NCBI RefSeq assembly: GCF_022024015.1
Contig: NZ_CP091786.1
Coordinates: forward strand, 3,596,001 to 3,660,000
DNA length: 64,000 nucleotides
Reading direction: 5' to 3'
DNA from: Prevotella sp. E9-3
GTDB lineage: Bacteria > Bacteroidota > Bacteroidia > Bacteroidales > Bacteroidaceae
Each line of letters opens with the position of its first letter. Position 1 is the first letter of the stretch. This document shows positions 33,452 to 42,300 of this stretch, piece by piece. Below the pieces are notes generated by a model. It was given only the letters and a program-made list of their open reading frames with translations. It was not told where the DNA came from and ran no database searches. The translations under genes and the position numbers were made by a program.

Positions 33452-34077
33452 TTCCATTCGGCAGGATTCTTACGCCACTCAGCCAGTACGGCCTTGTCTT
33501 CATCCTTGATATAACCGGTCTCGGCAGCCTGTTCGATAACGGCATTGTAGTCGCTAAGTGTCACCAGACGAACGCCTGCTTCCTTAAAAGCCTCTTCGGC
33601 CACAGGGAAGCCATAGGTGAACGAAGCCACCATACCGATTACCTCAACGCCATACTCGCGCAGAGCAGCAACAGCCTTCAGCGATGAGCCGCCGGTAGAA
33701 ATCAGATCCTCAACCACGATAACCTTTGCACCCTTGGGCAGCATGCCTTCCACCTGATTGCCCATACCGTGATCTTTGGGTTTTGGACGCACATAGGCAT
33801 AGGGAAGTTGCAACTCTTCAGCCACCAAAGCACCCTGTGCAATGGCACCAGTAGCTACGCCAGCTACGGCCTCAGCCTCGGGGAAACAAGCCTGTATGAG
33901 ATGGCACAGTTCCAATTTTACGAACGAACGAAGTTTGGGGAAAGAGAGAGTTTTGCGGTTGTCGGTATAAATAGGAGATTTCCAACCACTAGCCCATGTA
34001 AAAGGTTCTTTGGGCTGTAACTTGATGGCTTCGATGTCCATCAGCTTCTGAGCAAATTGCTTTTTGATAGCGTCCAT
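33433..34077 (-). CDS. pyrE: Orotate phosphoribosyltransferase
   Basis: A 214-aa enzyme that joins orotate and PRPP to form OMP in pyrimidine synthesis. The PRPP loop VIVVEDLISTGGSSLKA (about 121-137) and VAGVATGAIAQGALVAEEL are diagnostic, and the flexible loop carries KPKDHG. The last codons (NSPLSS) and the stop come from the foldback element, so the C-terminus has been altered slightly. A promoter box (34108) precedes it. Confidence 0.95.
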   Translation of the reverse strand: MDAIKKQFAQKLMDIEAIKLQPKEPFTWASGWKSPIYTDNRKTLSFPKLRSFVKLELCHLIQACFPEAEAVAGVATGAIAQGALVAEELQLPYAYVRPKPKDHGMGNQVEGMLPKGAKVIVVEDLISTGGSSLKAVAALREYGVEVIGMVASFTYGFPVAEEAFKEAGVRLVTLSDYNAVIEQAAETGYIKDEDKAVLAEWRKNPAEWNSPLSS

Positions 34078-34107
34078 TATTATTCTTATTTAATAAAAAA
34101 CTGAGTG

Positions 34108-34115
34108 CAAAGGTA
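34108..34115 (-). promoter_or_regulatory. -7 promoter box of pyrE
   Basis: TACCTTTG on the minus strand, 31 bp before the pyrE start. Confidence 0.5.
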
Positions 34116-34179
34116 CGATTAAGCGAGTGAAAATGCAAATTTATTTGCGATTTTCCGAGCGTGAGTACCTTAGAGCGCC

Positions 34180-34872
34180 TTAATTTTTGGCATAGCCCAA
34201 CGCCACGACACTGATTCTCACCCCGGGTATTCGTGCCAGTTCGCTGGCGCAGTTAATAATGGTGCTGCCAGTGGTTATCACATCATCGACCAACAGCAGA
34301 TGGGCCCCTTTGAGCGAGCTGTCATCCATCAGTTGGAAAGCGCCCTCCACATTCTTCCGGCGTTCAAAGGCGTTCAGACGAGTCTGACTACCGATATAGT
34401 TCACTCGTTTCATCACATCCGTTCTGACGGGAATATCTGTTGCCATACTGATGCCACGGGCTATCATCTCGGCCTGGTTGTAGCCACGCTCACGCCGGCG
34501 TTCAGCCGTCAGCGGAACAGGAATGATGGCATCGATCTGTTCAAAGAAGCCATCACTCTTCATATATTCCACCAACAACTGCCCCACCTGCTCGGCAATA
34601 TCGCTGCGGCCAAAGTATTTAAGATGATGAACCAATTGGGCCGACAACGTTTGAGGCTCATAAAAGAAAAAGGCACTGGCCCGTTCAATGGGAAAGATTC
34701 CCCAGAACAGGCGTGCCAATGGATTGTCTAATGAATGACGAGAATAGTTGGTCAACGGCAAGTGCATCATGCACGAAGAGCAGAGAACATGCTCATGCTC
34801 TACGAGCCGCTGTCCACAGCCAACACAACGGCGAGGCGACAGCAGGTCGAGCAGTGATGTCCAGAAATTCAT
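34180..34872 (-). CDS. ComF-family phosphoribosyltransferase-like protein
   Basis: A 230-aa protein. The N-terminal zinc-ribbon CVGCGQRLVEHEHVLCSSCM is followed by a PRTase fold with HHLKYFG, AIIPVPLTAERRRERGYNQAE and the PRPP-type loop LLLVDDVITTGSTI. ComF proteins take part in DNA uptake and recombination in several bacteria, but their chemistry is unproven. It starts 21 bp after the AraC gene on the same strand and may be co-transcribed with it. Confidence 0.88.
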   Translation of the reverse strand: MNFWTSLLDLLSPRRCVGCGQRLVEHEHVLCSSCMMHLPLTNYSRHSLDNPLARLFWGIFPIERASAFFFYEPQTLSAQLVHHLKYFGRSDIAEQVGQLLVEYMKSDGFFEQIDAIIPVPLTAERRRERGYNQAEMIARGISMATDIPVRTDVMKRVNYIGSQTRLNAFERRKNVEGAFQLMDDSSLKGAHLLLVDDVITTGSTIINCASELARIPGVRISVVALGYAKN

Positions 34873-34893
34873 TGCCGAAACCTAAGGATAGGG

Positions 34894-35769
34894 CTAACCA
34901 CGACGATACTGGCTGGGACTCATGCCCACATGTTCCTTGAAATACTTGCCCAGGAACGACTGATTGGGGAAGTTCAGCGCTTTGGTGATGTCCTTGATCG
35001 ACATAGAAGAATTACGCAACATCACGCGTATTTCAATCGTCACATATCTGTCTATCCATTCGTTAGGGGTGCGCATGCTCACCTGTTTCACCATCTCGGC
35101 CAGGTATTTCGGGGTGATGTTCAGCTGCTCGGCGTACCAGGTGACGCGGCGCTCCTGACGACAGTTATCTTCTACCATACGAATAAACTGGTTGAAAATA
35201 ACATCGGCACGTGTCTGATGAATGTCGCGCTTGCTGGAAGACTGATACACCACATTGCTCAGGTCGTAGAGCATGGCAAGCAACAGTGCTGCCACCAGAT
35301 TGCGACGGAAATGGTTGCCCGTATCGCCAACCTTCTTGCGAATGATATAGAAATAATCCTTGAATGTTTTCTGAGATTGCGCTGTCAACGGGAAAATAGG
35401 ATGATTGTGTGAAAACAGGAACAGCGCCGATGCATCGCCCACATTGCGTACAATCTCATTATAGATCGGCATGCTCATCATCATGCACAGACCGTCAAAA
35501 TCAGGGGATGCATTATATTTGTCAAGCACATGACGTTCCGACACCACCAGCAAGTCGCCAGGAGTAAGTCGTTGTTCAACAGTATCAAGTGTATAGGTCA
35601 CCTCGCCTTTTGTACACAGGCAGATGAGAATAAAGTTCAGACGGCGTGTTGACTTGGGAAAAGGAGCTTCAGTCAGGCGGTCGATGAGTAAGATATCATC
35701 TTCCATCGCTAAGCAGTTAGTCCATTGCTTAACCTTAGAGAAGTTTGTTTCAATAATCCTCTTATTCAT
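34894..35769 (-). CDS. AraC-family transcriptional regulator
   Basis: A 291-aa regulator. The N-terminal cupin-like sensing domain (about 1-170) holds LNFILICLCTKGEVTYTLD and LTPGDLLVVSERHVLD. The C-terminal AraC double HTH (about 190-291) ends with SIKDITKALNFPNQSFLGKYFKEHVGMSPSQYRR, the typical second helix-turn-helix. ATG 35769 is chosen; the upstream TTG lies six codons before. A -7 box (35856) is divergent to the prmC promoter, which leaves prmC and the ComF gene as possible targets. The ligand is unknown. Confidence 0.9.
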   Translation of the reverse strand: MNKRIIETNFSKVKQWTNCLAMEDDILLIDRLTEAPFPKSTRRLNFILICLCTKGEVTYTLDTVEQRLTPGDLLVVSERHVLDKYNASPDFDGLCMMMSMPIYNEIVRNVGDASALFLFSHNHPIFPLTAQSQKTFKDYFYIIRKKVGDTGNHFRRNLVAALLLAMLYDLSNVVYQSSSKRDIHQTRADVIFNQFIRMVEDNCRQERRVTWYAEQLNITPKYLAEMVKQVSMRTPNEWIDRYVTIEIRVMLRNSSMSIKDITKALNFPNQSFLGKYFKEHVGMSPSQYRRG

Positions 35770-35855
35770 AAATGTGCTTTCTATCAAATAATTGATTAAA
35801 TAAATAATGTATTATCCTTATGTGATAGCAGACGGTATCAAGTGATTGTCGGCTG

Positions 35856-35863
35856 CAAAGATA
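35856..35863 (-). promoter_or_regulatory. -7 promoter box of the AraC gene
   Basis: TATCTTTG on the minus strand. Confidence 0.5.
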
Positions 35864-35959
35864 AGACAAAAATCATGAGAAAAAGAACCATAGGCAGTCA
35901 AAATTGTCAAATAAAATTAAAATTCAGTTTACGTTCCCTTTTTTAGTTAGAAAAAGAAA

Positions 35960-35967
35960 TATATTTG
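35960..35967 (+). promoter_or_regulatory. -7 promoter box of prmC
   Basis: TATATTTG, 32 bp before the prmC start. Confidence 0.5.
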
Positions 35968-35999
35968 CAATATAGTAATTCTTATTTGTAGTATTTTTC

Positions 36000-36857
36000 A
36001 TGACATATAACGAACTTTGCCGCTTGCTCACATCATACTATGACGAAGGCGAGGCCAAGGCTGTGGCCCGTTACGTACTGGAAGTGGCTTTTGGACTGAC
36101 GATGACTGATGTGGTGTGCGGTGGCGTAGAAAAGTTATCGGCAGCGGATACTGAGCGGCTGAACGGATATATAGACAGACTGCTGAAAGGCGAACCCGTA
36201 CAGTATGTGTTGGGCGTGGCCGACTTCGGTCCCCGACAGTTTGGTGTAGGTCCAGGTGTTCTCATTCCCCGTCCCGAAACTTACGAACTGTGCCAATGGG
36301 CCGTTGAGTGTGTCAAAAAAAAAGACTATCCATCAGAAACAGGAGTAAACATCCTCGATATCGGTACAGGCAGTGGATGTATTGCCTGCACACTGGCGGC
36401 CGAACTGCCTAAAGCCCATGTTACGGCTTGGGACATCTCTCCCATCGCTCTCGGTATAGCCCGCGAAAATGCCAAACGCAATAGTGTGAAGGTGGATTTT
36501 CAGGCGCGAGACGTACTGAAGGTGCGCTATGGCAGCGATGCCGGCAAATGGAACGTCATTGTGAGCAATCCTCCCTATGTCCTCGACAGCGAAGCCGACG
36601 ACATGGCCGACCATGTGCTTGATTACGAACCGGAGATAGCACTCTTCGTGCCCGATGACGACCCGCTGCTGTTTTATCTCCACATCAGCAACTACGCTCA
36701 GTCGGCACTGGCCGAGGGCGGTCTGCTGCTTTTTGAAATCAACCCTCTTTTCGATGAGCATATCGAAGACATCCTGCTCGGACTGGGATTCGATGACATC
36801 ACCATTCGGCAAGACCAGTTCGGCCGTAACCGTTTCGTCAAGGCTCAATGGCACTGA
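36000..36857 (+). CDS. prmC: Release factor glutamine methyltransferase
   Basis: A 285-aa methyltransferase that methylates the Gln of the GGQ motif in release factors RF1 and RF2, which speeds peptide release. The N-terminal helical domain is followed by FGPRQFGVGPGVLIPRPETYEL, the SAM site ILDIGTGSGCIACTLA, and the catalytic VSNPPYV. RF2 (prfB) lies in the same window at 42.6 kb. The stop codon begins the purine heptad array that leads into recX. Confidence 0.94.
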   Translation: MTYNELCRLLTSYYDEGEAKAVARYVLEVAFGLTMTDVVCGGVEKLSAADTERLNGYIDRLLKGEPVQYVLGVADFGPRQFGVGPGVLIPRPETYELCQWAVECVKKKDYPSETGVNILDIGTGSGCIACTLAAELPKAHVTAWDISPIALGIARENAKRNSVKVDFQARDVLKVRYGSDAGKWNVIVSNPPYVLDSEADDMADHVLDYEPEIALFVPDDDPLLFYLHISNYAQSALAEGGLLLFEINPLFDEHIEDILLGLGFDDITIRQDQFGRNRFVKAQWH

Positions 36858-36940
36858 GAGGGAAGAGGGAAGATGGAAGAGGTAAGATGTAAGAAGGAAG
36901 AGTAAAAAGTAAAAAGGGAAAAATGAATAGGGAAATGAAC
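36856..36940. repeat. Purine heptad array between prmC and recX
   Basis: Twelve 7-mers in register, from GAGAGGG, AAGAGGG, AAGATGG to AAAAATG, AATAGGG and AAATGAA. The array fills the gap and runs into recX, where its ATG-containing units supply the possible starts at 36923 and 36935. Purine-rich units could act as ribosome-binding sites. Confidence 0.8.
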
Positions 36941-37390
36941 GAACAGCAGGTATTCCAGAAACTGGCTACGCTCTGTGCGCGTGCCGAGCACTGCCAGTGG
37001 GAAATGCTGGAAAAAATGCGGCAGTGGGGCATTGACGATGAGGTGCAGGCACGTATCATGGCCCGCCTTGTGGGCGAACGCTATGTCGATGACAACCGCT
37101 ATGCCGAGGCTTTCGTACGCGACAAGGTGCGCTACAACCAATGGGGGCGCCGCAAGGTGGAACAGGCACTATGGATGAAACATATAGACAGCGACATTGC
37201 CCGTGAGGCCCTCGACAGCATTGACGACGAGGAATATATCAGCATGCTGAAGCCAATGCTTAAGCAAAAAAGCCGCTCCATCAAAGCCAGCAACGACTAC
37301 GAGCGTAACATGAAACTCATGAAATGGGCTCTTGGCCGCGGTTTTACCATGGATATCATCCGACAGTGCATAAAGGTAGAGGATGACTAA
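36923..37390 (+). CDS. recX: RecX regulatory protein
   Basis: A 155-aa helical protein that modulates RecA filaments. Characteristic blocks are ARAEHCQWEMLEKMRQWG, RLVGERYVDDNRYAEAFVRDKV and GRRKVEQALWMKHID, the tandem three-helix repeats of RecX. Starts at 36923 (NREMNEQQ) or 36935 are both possible and both lie in the heptad array. The 3' end overlaps the convergent HhH gene by four bases. Length is normal for the family. Confidence 0.9.
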   Translation: MNREMNEQQVFQKLATLCARAEHCQWEMLEKMRQWGIDDEVQARIMARLVGERYVDDNRYAEAFVRDKVRYNQWGRRKVEQALWMKHIDSDIAREALDSIDDEEYISMLKPMLKQKSRSIKASNDYERNMKLMKWALGRGFTMDIIRQCIKVEDD

Positions 37391-38304
37391 AACTCTACGT
37401 AGGGTTTCAATCGGAGAAGTTGTTCAGGAGAGAAATCGGGCAAGAGGCGCAAATCGTCAAGACTCTTAATAGGCCCATGCTTACGACGGTAGTCGGTGAT
37501 GGCCCGTGCCTGATAATAGTTCAGGTAGGGATGCTGTTTAAGGGCATTGACAGAGAGCTCGTTAAGATTCATACGCTTTGGCTCTGCTGCGACAATCACA
37601 AAATATTGTTTGGCAGAGGTAGGGAAATGCTCAAGTTCGTCCAACTGGTCAATATTGACAAACCCTCCCAGACGACGACCATAATCCACAATACGACGGG
37701 CATAATAGGAACCGATGCCCGGCACTCGTTTCAACTGAGCGGTATCGGTGAGGTTCAGATCGATGGTTTCACCTTCTTTTAATTTCTTTGGAAACAGGAG
37801 CGAGTCTTTGGAAACGGACTTTTCCCTGACCAATAGTGCCGCAGGTTGATAATCAGCCGATATACTGATATAGGGTTCCAGCTCGCGATACTCTTTCTGA
37901 GTAAGACCATATAGACGGGCAAAATCTTCTTTAGTGCGATAGATACCGCCTGCAACACGGAACTTATAGATGTTGCGCACCTGCCATGGTTGAAGACCAA
38001 GACGCAACAGGGCTGTAGAATCGGCCGTATTGGGATCGAAAACAAAACGTTCGACTTGACGCTTTGGAACATTATAGGAGGATTTTGGACTATCATAGGT
38101 GCCATTTCTCGTTCCATTCATGGTACGAAGAGGACGGGAAAGGGAATCAGACTGTTGGAGAAGGTGCTCGTCGGACTGTATGCCGCCTATCTCCACCGTA
38201 GCAAAAAAGACATTGCCCGTTATGACAAGCCCCACAAGAACAGCCACAAAAACCAGTATTCTACGATCGGATTTCGGCAGGTAGAAGAATTCTTTCAAGA
38301 ACAT
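37387..38304 (-). CDS. Helix-hairpin-helix (ComEA-like) membrane-anchored protein
   Basis: A 305-aa protein with one N-terminal transmembrane helix (about 16-37), then a linker and three ComEA-type HhH units: FDPNTADSTALLRLGLQPWQVRNI, LNLTDTAQLKRVPGIGSYYARRIVDYG and NLNELSVNALKQHPYLNYYQARAI. HhH units bind DNA backbone. ComEA-like proteins are DNA receptors during uptake, and ComF is 3 kb away, but no other com genes are near. Its end overlaps recX convergently. Confidence 0.82.
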   Translation of the reverse strand: MFLKEFFYLPKSDRRILVFVAVLVGLVITGNVFFATVEIGGIQSDEHLLQQSDSLSRPLRTMNGTRNGTYDSPKSSYNVPKRQVERFVFDPNTADSTALLRLGLQPWQVRNIYKFRVAGGIYRTKEDFARLYGLTQKEYRELEPYISISADYQPAALLVREKSVSKDSLLFPKKLKEGETIDLNLTDTAQLKRVPGIGSYYARRIVDYGRRLGGFVNIDQLDELEHFPTSAKQYFVIVAAEPKRMNLNELSVNALKQHPYLNYYQARAITDYRRKHGPIKSLDDLRLLPDFSPEQLLRLKPYVEF

Positions 38305-38353
38305 TTATGCAATAAAGATTTCAAATAGCAGGTTAGGTTGACAAGGTAAGTAT

Positions 38354-39712
38354 TTACAGCACCCCAAACTGATGTAGGAAGATGAGCAGGATGCACAATG
38401 GCACGATATAGCGAACCGAGAACTGATAGGCCCGGAAAAGTCCTTCGGCCACAGTGCCTTGATTGGTCAGTTCGTCATGTACCAATCGCTGATCGACCAC
38501 CCAACCGATGAACAGACTGGTGAGGAAGGCTCCTAAAGGCAACATAATCTGAGCAGTGAGCATGTCACAGAAATCCATAAGTGACTGTCCGAAAAGTGTC
38601 AAACTATCGACAGCGCCCACACTGAGCGAACAGCCTATCGCCAACAGGATGCACACAAGGGTCTCAATCCACGCTGCCTTCTTGCGCTGGAGATTCAGCT
38701 CTTCAGCAAAAAAAGCAGTACTTATCTCATGCATGGAGATTGTTGACGTAAGGGCAGCAAACACCAACAGGGCATAAAACAGAATGCCAATGACATAGCC
38801 CAAGAGGGGTAAATGGCCAAAGGCCTGTTGGAACACGTTGGGAAGGGTGATGAAGATGAGCGAAGGACCGGCATCGGGCTCAACACCTACCGAGAAAGCG
38901 GCAGGGAATATCATGAGTCCGGAAAGAATAGCAATGAACGTGTCAAGAAAGGCTATCTGACCGGCACTCTTCAACAGGTTGGTATCGCGACTGAAATAAC
39001 TGGCATAGGTGCACAGGCAGGCGGTGCCCAACGACAATGAGAAGAAGGCCTGGCCCAACGCTTCGAGCAGCACACCGCCACTGACTTTTGAGAAATCGGG
39101 CTTCAACAGGAACTCCACACCCGCCATAGCTCCTGGCAGTGAGCAAGAGGCTATGACAATCAGCACTAAAAGTACCAACAGCAAGGGCATCAGCAGTTTG
39201 GAGGCCCGCTCGATGCCGTTCTGAACGCCCCGCACGATGACCAAATGGGTGATAAGAATAAAGGCAACGGCCCATAACACTGGTTTCCAGGGATGGGAAG
39301 AGAAAGACTGGAAATAATGCAGCACATAGTCGGCATCGCCACTTAGATGTCCCATCAATGAGGCAAAGAGATACTGAAGGCACCAGCCTGCCACTACTGC
39401 ATAAAAACCTAAAATGATAGTAGAAGTGAGAATACCAAGATAGCCCACCAGCCGCCAACGACGTTGACCGCCAGAAATCTCGTAATAGGCGCGTGCAGCA
39501 TTAGACTGTGAATGACGGCCAATGATAAACTCGCTGACCATTCCGGGAATTCCTAAGAGAAGAATACACCCGAAATAGAGTACGATAAAAGCTGCTCCAC
39601 CATTATGTCCCGCCATAAAGGGGAAACGCCACACATTTCCTAACCCTACAGCCGAACCTGCCGTAGCCAGGATTATACCCAATTTAGATGCAAAATTACC
39701 TCTCGCCTTCAT
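38354..39712 (-). CDS. Sodium-dependent transporter of the NSS/SNF family, copy 1
   Basis: A 452-aa integral membrane symporter with about 11-12 helices. The NSS start GSAVGLGNVWRFPFMAGHNGGAAF holds the unwound TM1 of the substrate and sodium sites. Members import amino acids or related compounds with Na+. ATG 39712 follows the heptad array; the frame stays open six codons further up from a TTG. It is a paralogue of the gene directly upstream (39790-41151). The substrate is not predictable. Confidence 0.93.
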   Translation of the reverse strand: MKARGNFASKLGIILATAGSAVGLGNVWRFPFMAGHNGGAAFIVLYFGCILLLGIPGMVSEFIIGRHSQSNAARAYYEISGGQRRWRLVGYLGILTSTIILGFYAVVAGWCLQYLFASLMGHLSGDADYVLHYFQSFSSHPWKPVLWAVAFILITHLVIVRGVQNGIERASKLLMPLLLVLLVLIVIASCSLPGAMAGVEFLLKPDFSKVSGGVLLEALGQAFFSLSLGTACLCTYASYFSRDTNLLKSAGQIAFLDTFIAILSGLMIFPAAFSVGVEPDAGPSLIFITLPNVFQQAFGHLPLLGYVIGILFYALLVFAALTSTISMHEISTAFFAEELNLQRKKAAWIETLVCILLAIGCSLSVGAVDSLTLFGQSLMDFCDMLTAQIMLPLGAFLTSLFIGWVVDQRLVHDELTNQGTVAEGLFRAYQFSVRYIVPLCILLIFLHQFGVL

Positions 39713-39783
39713 ACAATTGTCAATTATCAATTCTCAATTGTCAATTCTCAATTGTCAATTGTCAATTGTCAATTATCAATTAA
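39713..39783. repeat. CAATTNT heptad array between the two transporters
   Basis: Ten consecutive 7-mers CAATTGT, CAATTAT or CAATTCT fill the whole gap from the start codon of copy 1 to just before the stop of copy 2. Confidence 0.9.
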
Positions 39784-39789
39784 ATACTC

Positions 39790-41151
39790 TCACACCCATC
39801 CAAACTGGTGGAGGAAGATAAACAGAATACCTAATGGACACACATATTTCACCAGGAAAAGATACAGGTGGAAGAAACGTCCACGCAGGGTTCCCCAGTT
39901 GGTGAACTCGTCACGAACAATTCTATGAGGAACAAACCATCCGATAAACACACAGGTGAGGAAGCCTACCACTGGAAGGAATATCTGACCGGTCACAAAG
40001 TCGAAAATATCGAATAGCGACATACCCAACAACTGAAGTCCGTCGTATCCGCCCAACGACAACGAGCAGAACACTCCTATAATAGAAGCAAGCACTACCA
40101 CAAGGAAAGTGGCTGACTTGCGCGAAATATGCATCTCCTCCTGACAGAAAGCTGTGCTCACCTCAACCAACGACATCAGCGAGGTAAGGGCTGCCAGTGA
40201 CAGCAGGCTATAGAACATCAGTGATACTACATAACCCACGATGGGCATACTGCTGAAAGCCTGTTGAAACACATTCGGAAGGGTAATAAAAATCAACGAA
40301 GGACCACTGTCAGGACTCACTCCCACAGAAAAGGCTGCTGGGAAAATCATCAGTCCGGCAAGGATAGCCACGATAGAATCGATGACGCCTATTTGGATGG
40401 CTGAATTGGCCAAATTGGTCTGACGGGAGAAATAGCTGGCATAAGTACAGATACAGCCCATGGCAATAGACAGGGAATAGAACGACTGTCCGAGTGCTGA
40501 AAGGAACACACTACTGTTCAGCGCCGTCCAATCGGGCTTTAACAGGAAAGCAATACCTTTGTCAGCACCGGGCAACAGACAGGATGCTATAACAATAATC
40601 AGCAACAGCACAAACAAGGTAGGCATCAGAATCTTGGATGCTCGCTCTATACCTTTCTGAATACCGTGCTCAACAATCAGATAGGTCAGCAGCATAATGA
40701 CAACCAACCAGAACACCGGTTTGCCGGGATGGGTAGAAAAGTCGGAAAAGAACTGCTGGAAATAGCTGGGCTCTCCATTGAGATGACCTATTCCTGCCGA
40801 CCAGATATAGTGAAGGCACCAGCCCGACACCACAGCATAATAGCCTGTAATAAGAAAACCGGTAAGCACGCCCATATAGCCTATCAGCGACCATGCCGTG
40901 CCATTCGACATCTTACAAAAGGCACGTGCCGTATTCGATTGAGCATGACGACCAATAATGAACTCACTGATCATGCAGGGAATACCCAGTAATAACACAC
41001 AAAGAAAATAGATGAGAATGAATACTGCTCCACCATTCTCGCCTGCCATATAAGGGAAACGCCAAACATTACCCAGTCCCACAGCCGAACCTGCCGTAGC
41101 CAGGATAATGCCTAACTTAGACGCAAAATTTCCTCTTTCCGATTGTGACAT
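39790..41151 (-). CDS. Sodium-dependent transporter of the NSS/SNF family, copy 2
   Basis: A 453-aa paralogue of the neighbouring transporter. It has the same TM1 motif, GSAVGLGNVWRFPYMAGENGGAVF, with the same GIEKGIERASK-like loop (HGIQKGIERASKILMP). The two differ most in the terminal helices. It is likely first in a two-gene operon, with a promoter box at 41179. The tandem pair probably arose by duplication and may serve different substrates. Confidence 0.93.
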   Translation of the reverse strand: MSQSERGNFASKLGIILATAGSAVGLGNVWRFPYMAGENGGAVFILIYFLCVLLLGIPCMISEFIIGRHAQSNTARAFCKMSNGTAWSLIGYMGVLTGFLITGYYAVVSGWCLHYIWSAGIGHLNGEPSYFQQFFSDFSTHPGKPVFWLVVIMLLTYLIVEHGIQKGIERASKILMPTLFVLLLIIVIASCLLPGADKGIAFLLKPDWTALNSSVFLSALGQSFYSLSIAMGCICTYASYFSRQTNLANSAIQIGVIDSIVAILAGLMIFPAAFSVGVSPDSGPSLIFITLPNVFQQAFSSMPIVGYVVSLMFYSLLSLAALTSLMSLVEVSTAFCQEEMHISRKSATFLVVVLASIIGVFCSLSLGGYDGLQLLGMSLFDIFDFVTGQIFLPVVGFLTCVFIGWFVPHRIVRDEFTNWGTLRGRFFHLYLFLVKYVCPLGILFIFLHQFGWV

Positions 41152-41178
41152 TTATATACACTTTTTGAAAAAACGCTG

Positions 41179-41186
41179 CAAAATTA
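41179..41186 (-). promoter_or_regulatory. -7 promoter box of the transporter pair
   Basis: TAATTTTG on the minus strand, about 28 bp before the start. Confidence 0.5.
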
Positions 41187-41240
41187 TAAAAAGAATCTCA
41201 CTTTTCTTGTAAATTTATAAGTAAAAGCAGAAAAAAGTGG

Positions 41241-41248
41241 TAATTTTG
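41241..41248 (+). promoter_or_regulatory. -7 promoter box of the VanZ-like gene
   Basis: TAATTTTG, divergent from the transporter promoter. The start of transcription would be near 41253-41256. Confidence 0.5.
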
Positions 41249-41293
41249 CAAGAAAAATGAATAATGTGGAAGAAAAGAACACAAAAAAACAAA

Positions 41294-41716
41294 ATGAATA
41301 ATATAATCCACTTCATACGACGCTATCCTCTGTCATTGCTCTGTATTGCAAGTATCTGGTATCTCTGCATCTGGTTCCTTCCTCCTGAATTGCCAGAATT
41401 GGATAATGTAGCCTTTCTGGACAAATGGACTCACTTTGTGATGTACGGTGGTACCTGTACCATTATCTGGTGGGAATATCTGTACAATCATGAGCGCATG
41501 TCATGGTTCAACATACTACAACAAGGATGGAAGCGCCTGCTTTTGTTTGCTTGGCTGGCTCCCATCCTTATGAGTGGATGCATAGAAATTGTTCAGGAAT
41601 ACTGCACGGAGAATCGTGCCGGCGAATGGCTCGATCTTGCAGCAAATGCCACAGGATGTACATTGGGAGCCATCATCGGTCTTATCATGACCTTTCATAG
41701 AGGAAAGGTGCGTTGA
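41294..41716 (+). CDS. VanZ-like membrane protein
   Basis: A 140-aa protein with four hydrophobic helices. VanZ-type motifs are NVAFLDKWTHFVMYGGTCTII (the conserved DKxxHF) and the final CTENRAGEWLDLAANATGCTLGAIIG (DxxaNxxG). VanZ gives low-level teicoplanin resistance in enterococci, but the wider family is of unknown function. ATG 41294 is preferred; the frame is open from 41264, which would add a Lys-rich leader. The end of the gene merges with a 24-bp repeat array. Confidence 0.82.
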   Translation: MNNIIHFIRRYPLSLLCIASIWYLCIWFLPPELPELDNVAFLDKWTHFVMYGGTCTIIWWEYLYNHERMSWFNILQQGWKRLLLFAWLAPILMSGCIEIVQEYCTENRAGEWLDLAANATGCTLGAIIGLIMTFHRGKVR

Positions 41717-41785
41717 CCTTTTCTAAGAAAAGTGTGTTGACACTTCACTAAGAAAAGTGTGTTGGCCATTCTTAAGAAAGACGCA
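41707..41785. repeat. 24-25-bp tandem repeats after the VanZ-like gene
   Basis: Three and a half units of the type GTGTGTTGRC-N6-CTAAGAAAA. The first unit overlaps the last codons and stop (TGCGTTGA) of the VanZ-like gene, and the array ends before the convergent CYTH gene. Confidence 0.75.
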
Positions 41786-41795
41786 TTGGCTATAC

Positions 41796-42296
41796 CTATT
41801 TTAATAAATGGGCAATATCGTCTTTCCAGAGTTTATAGGGATTCTGGCGCATGTGTGAATTATAGAAACGGCGGTCGCCAGTTACCTCACAACCAATAAA
41901 GTCGGGTTTAATAAAAGTTTCGTCGGGGTTGGAGAGTTCTACTTCAGCCATCACCAGTCCTTCGTTCTCGCCATAGAACTCGTCAACTTCAAACACATGT
42001 TTTCCGGAAGGTACCAAAAAGCGTGTTTTATCAATAATACCGGGTTCGCATAATTGGAACAGGTGTTCGGCCTCATCGAGGGTTATCTCTTTCTCAAACT
42101 CATAGCGTGAGAGACCATTATCAAGAGAAGGTCCTTTGATGGTGAGAAAAGCCTGCTGATCGCGGCGGCGCACCCTTACGGTGCAGCCGTGACCACTGCA
42201 GATATAACCTTGTTGGATTCGGCTCTTACTGGTAGCCTGACGTTTGTAATCGTCGCCTTTTACGAGAAACTTGCGTTCTATCTCAAGTCCGCTCAT
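41796..42296 (-). CDS. CYTH-domain protein (triphosphate tunnel family)
   Basis: A 166-aa soluble enzyme. The ExExK signature GLEIERKFLV opens the protein, and alternating charged strands (VRVRRRDQQAFLTIKG, RYEFEKEI, FEVDEFYG, MAEVELS) build the tunnel that binds triphosphate with Mg2+. Bacterial members act as inorganic tripolyphosphatases or class IV adenylate cyclases. The 54-aa membrane protein gene ends five bases upstream, so the two are coupled. Confidence 0.9.
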   Translation of the reverse strand: MSGLEIERKFLVKGDDYKRQATSKSRIQQGYICSGHGCTVRVRRRDQQAFLTIKGPSLDNGLSRYEFEKEITLDEAEHLFQLCEPGIIDKTRFLVPSGKHVFEVDEFYGENEGLVMAEVELSNPDETFIKPDFIGCEVTGDRRFYNSHMRQNPYKLWKDDIAHLLK

Positions 42297-42300
42297 TGGC

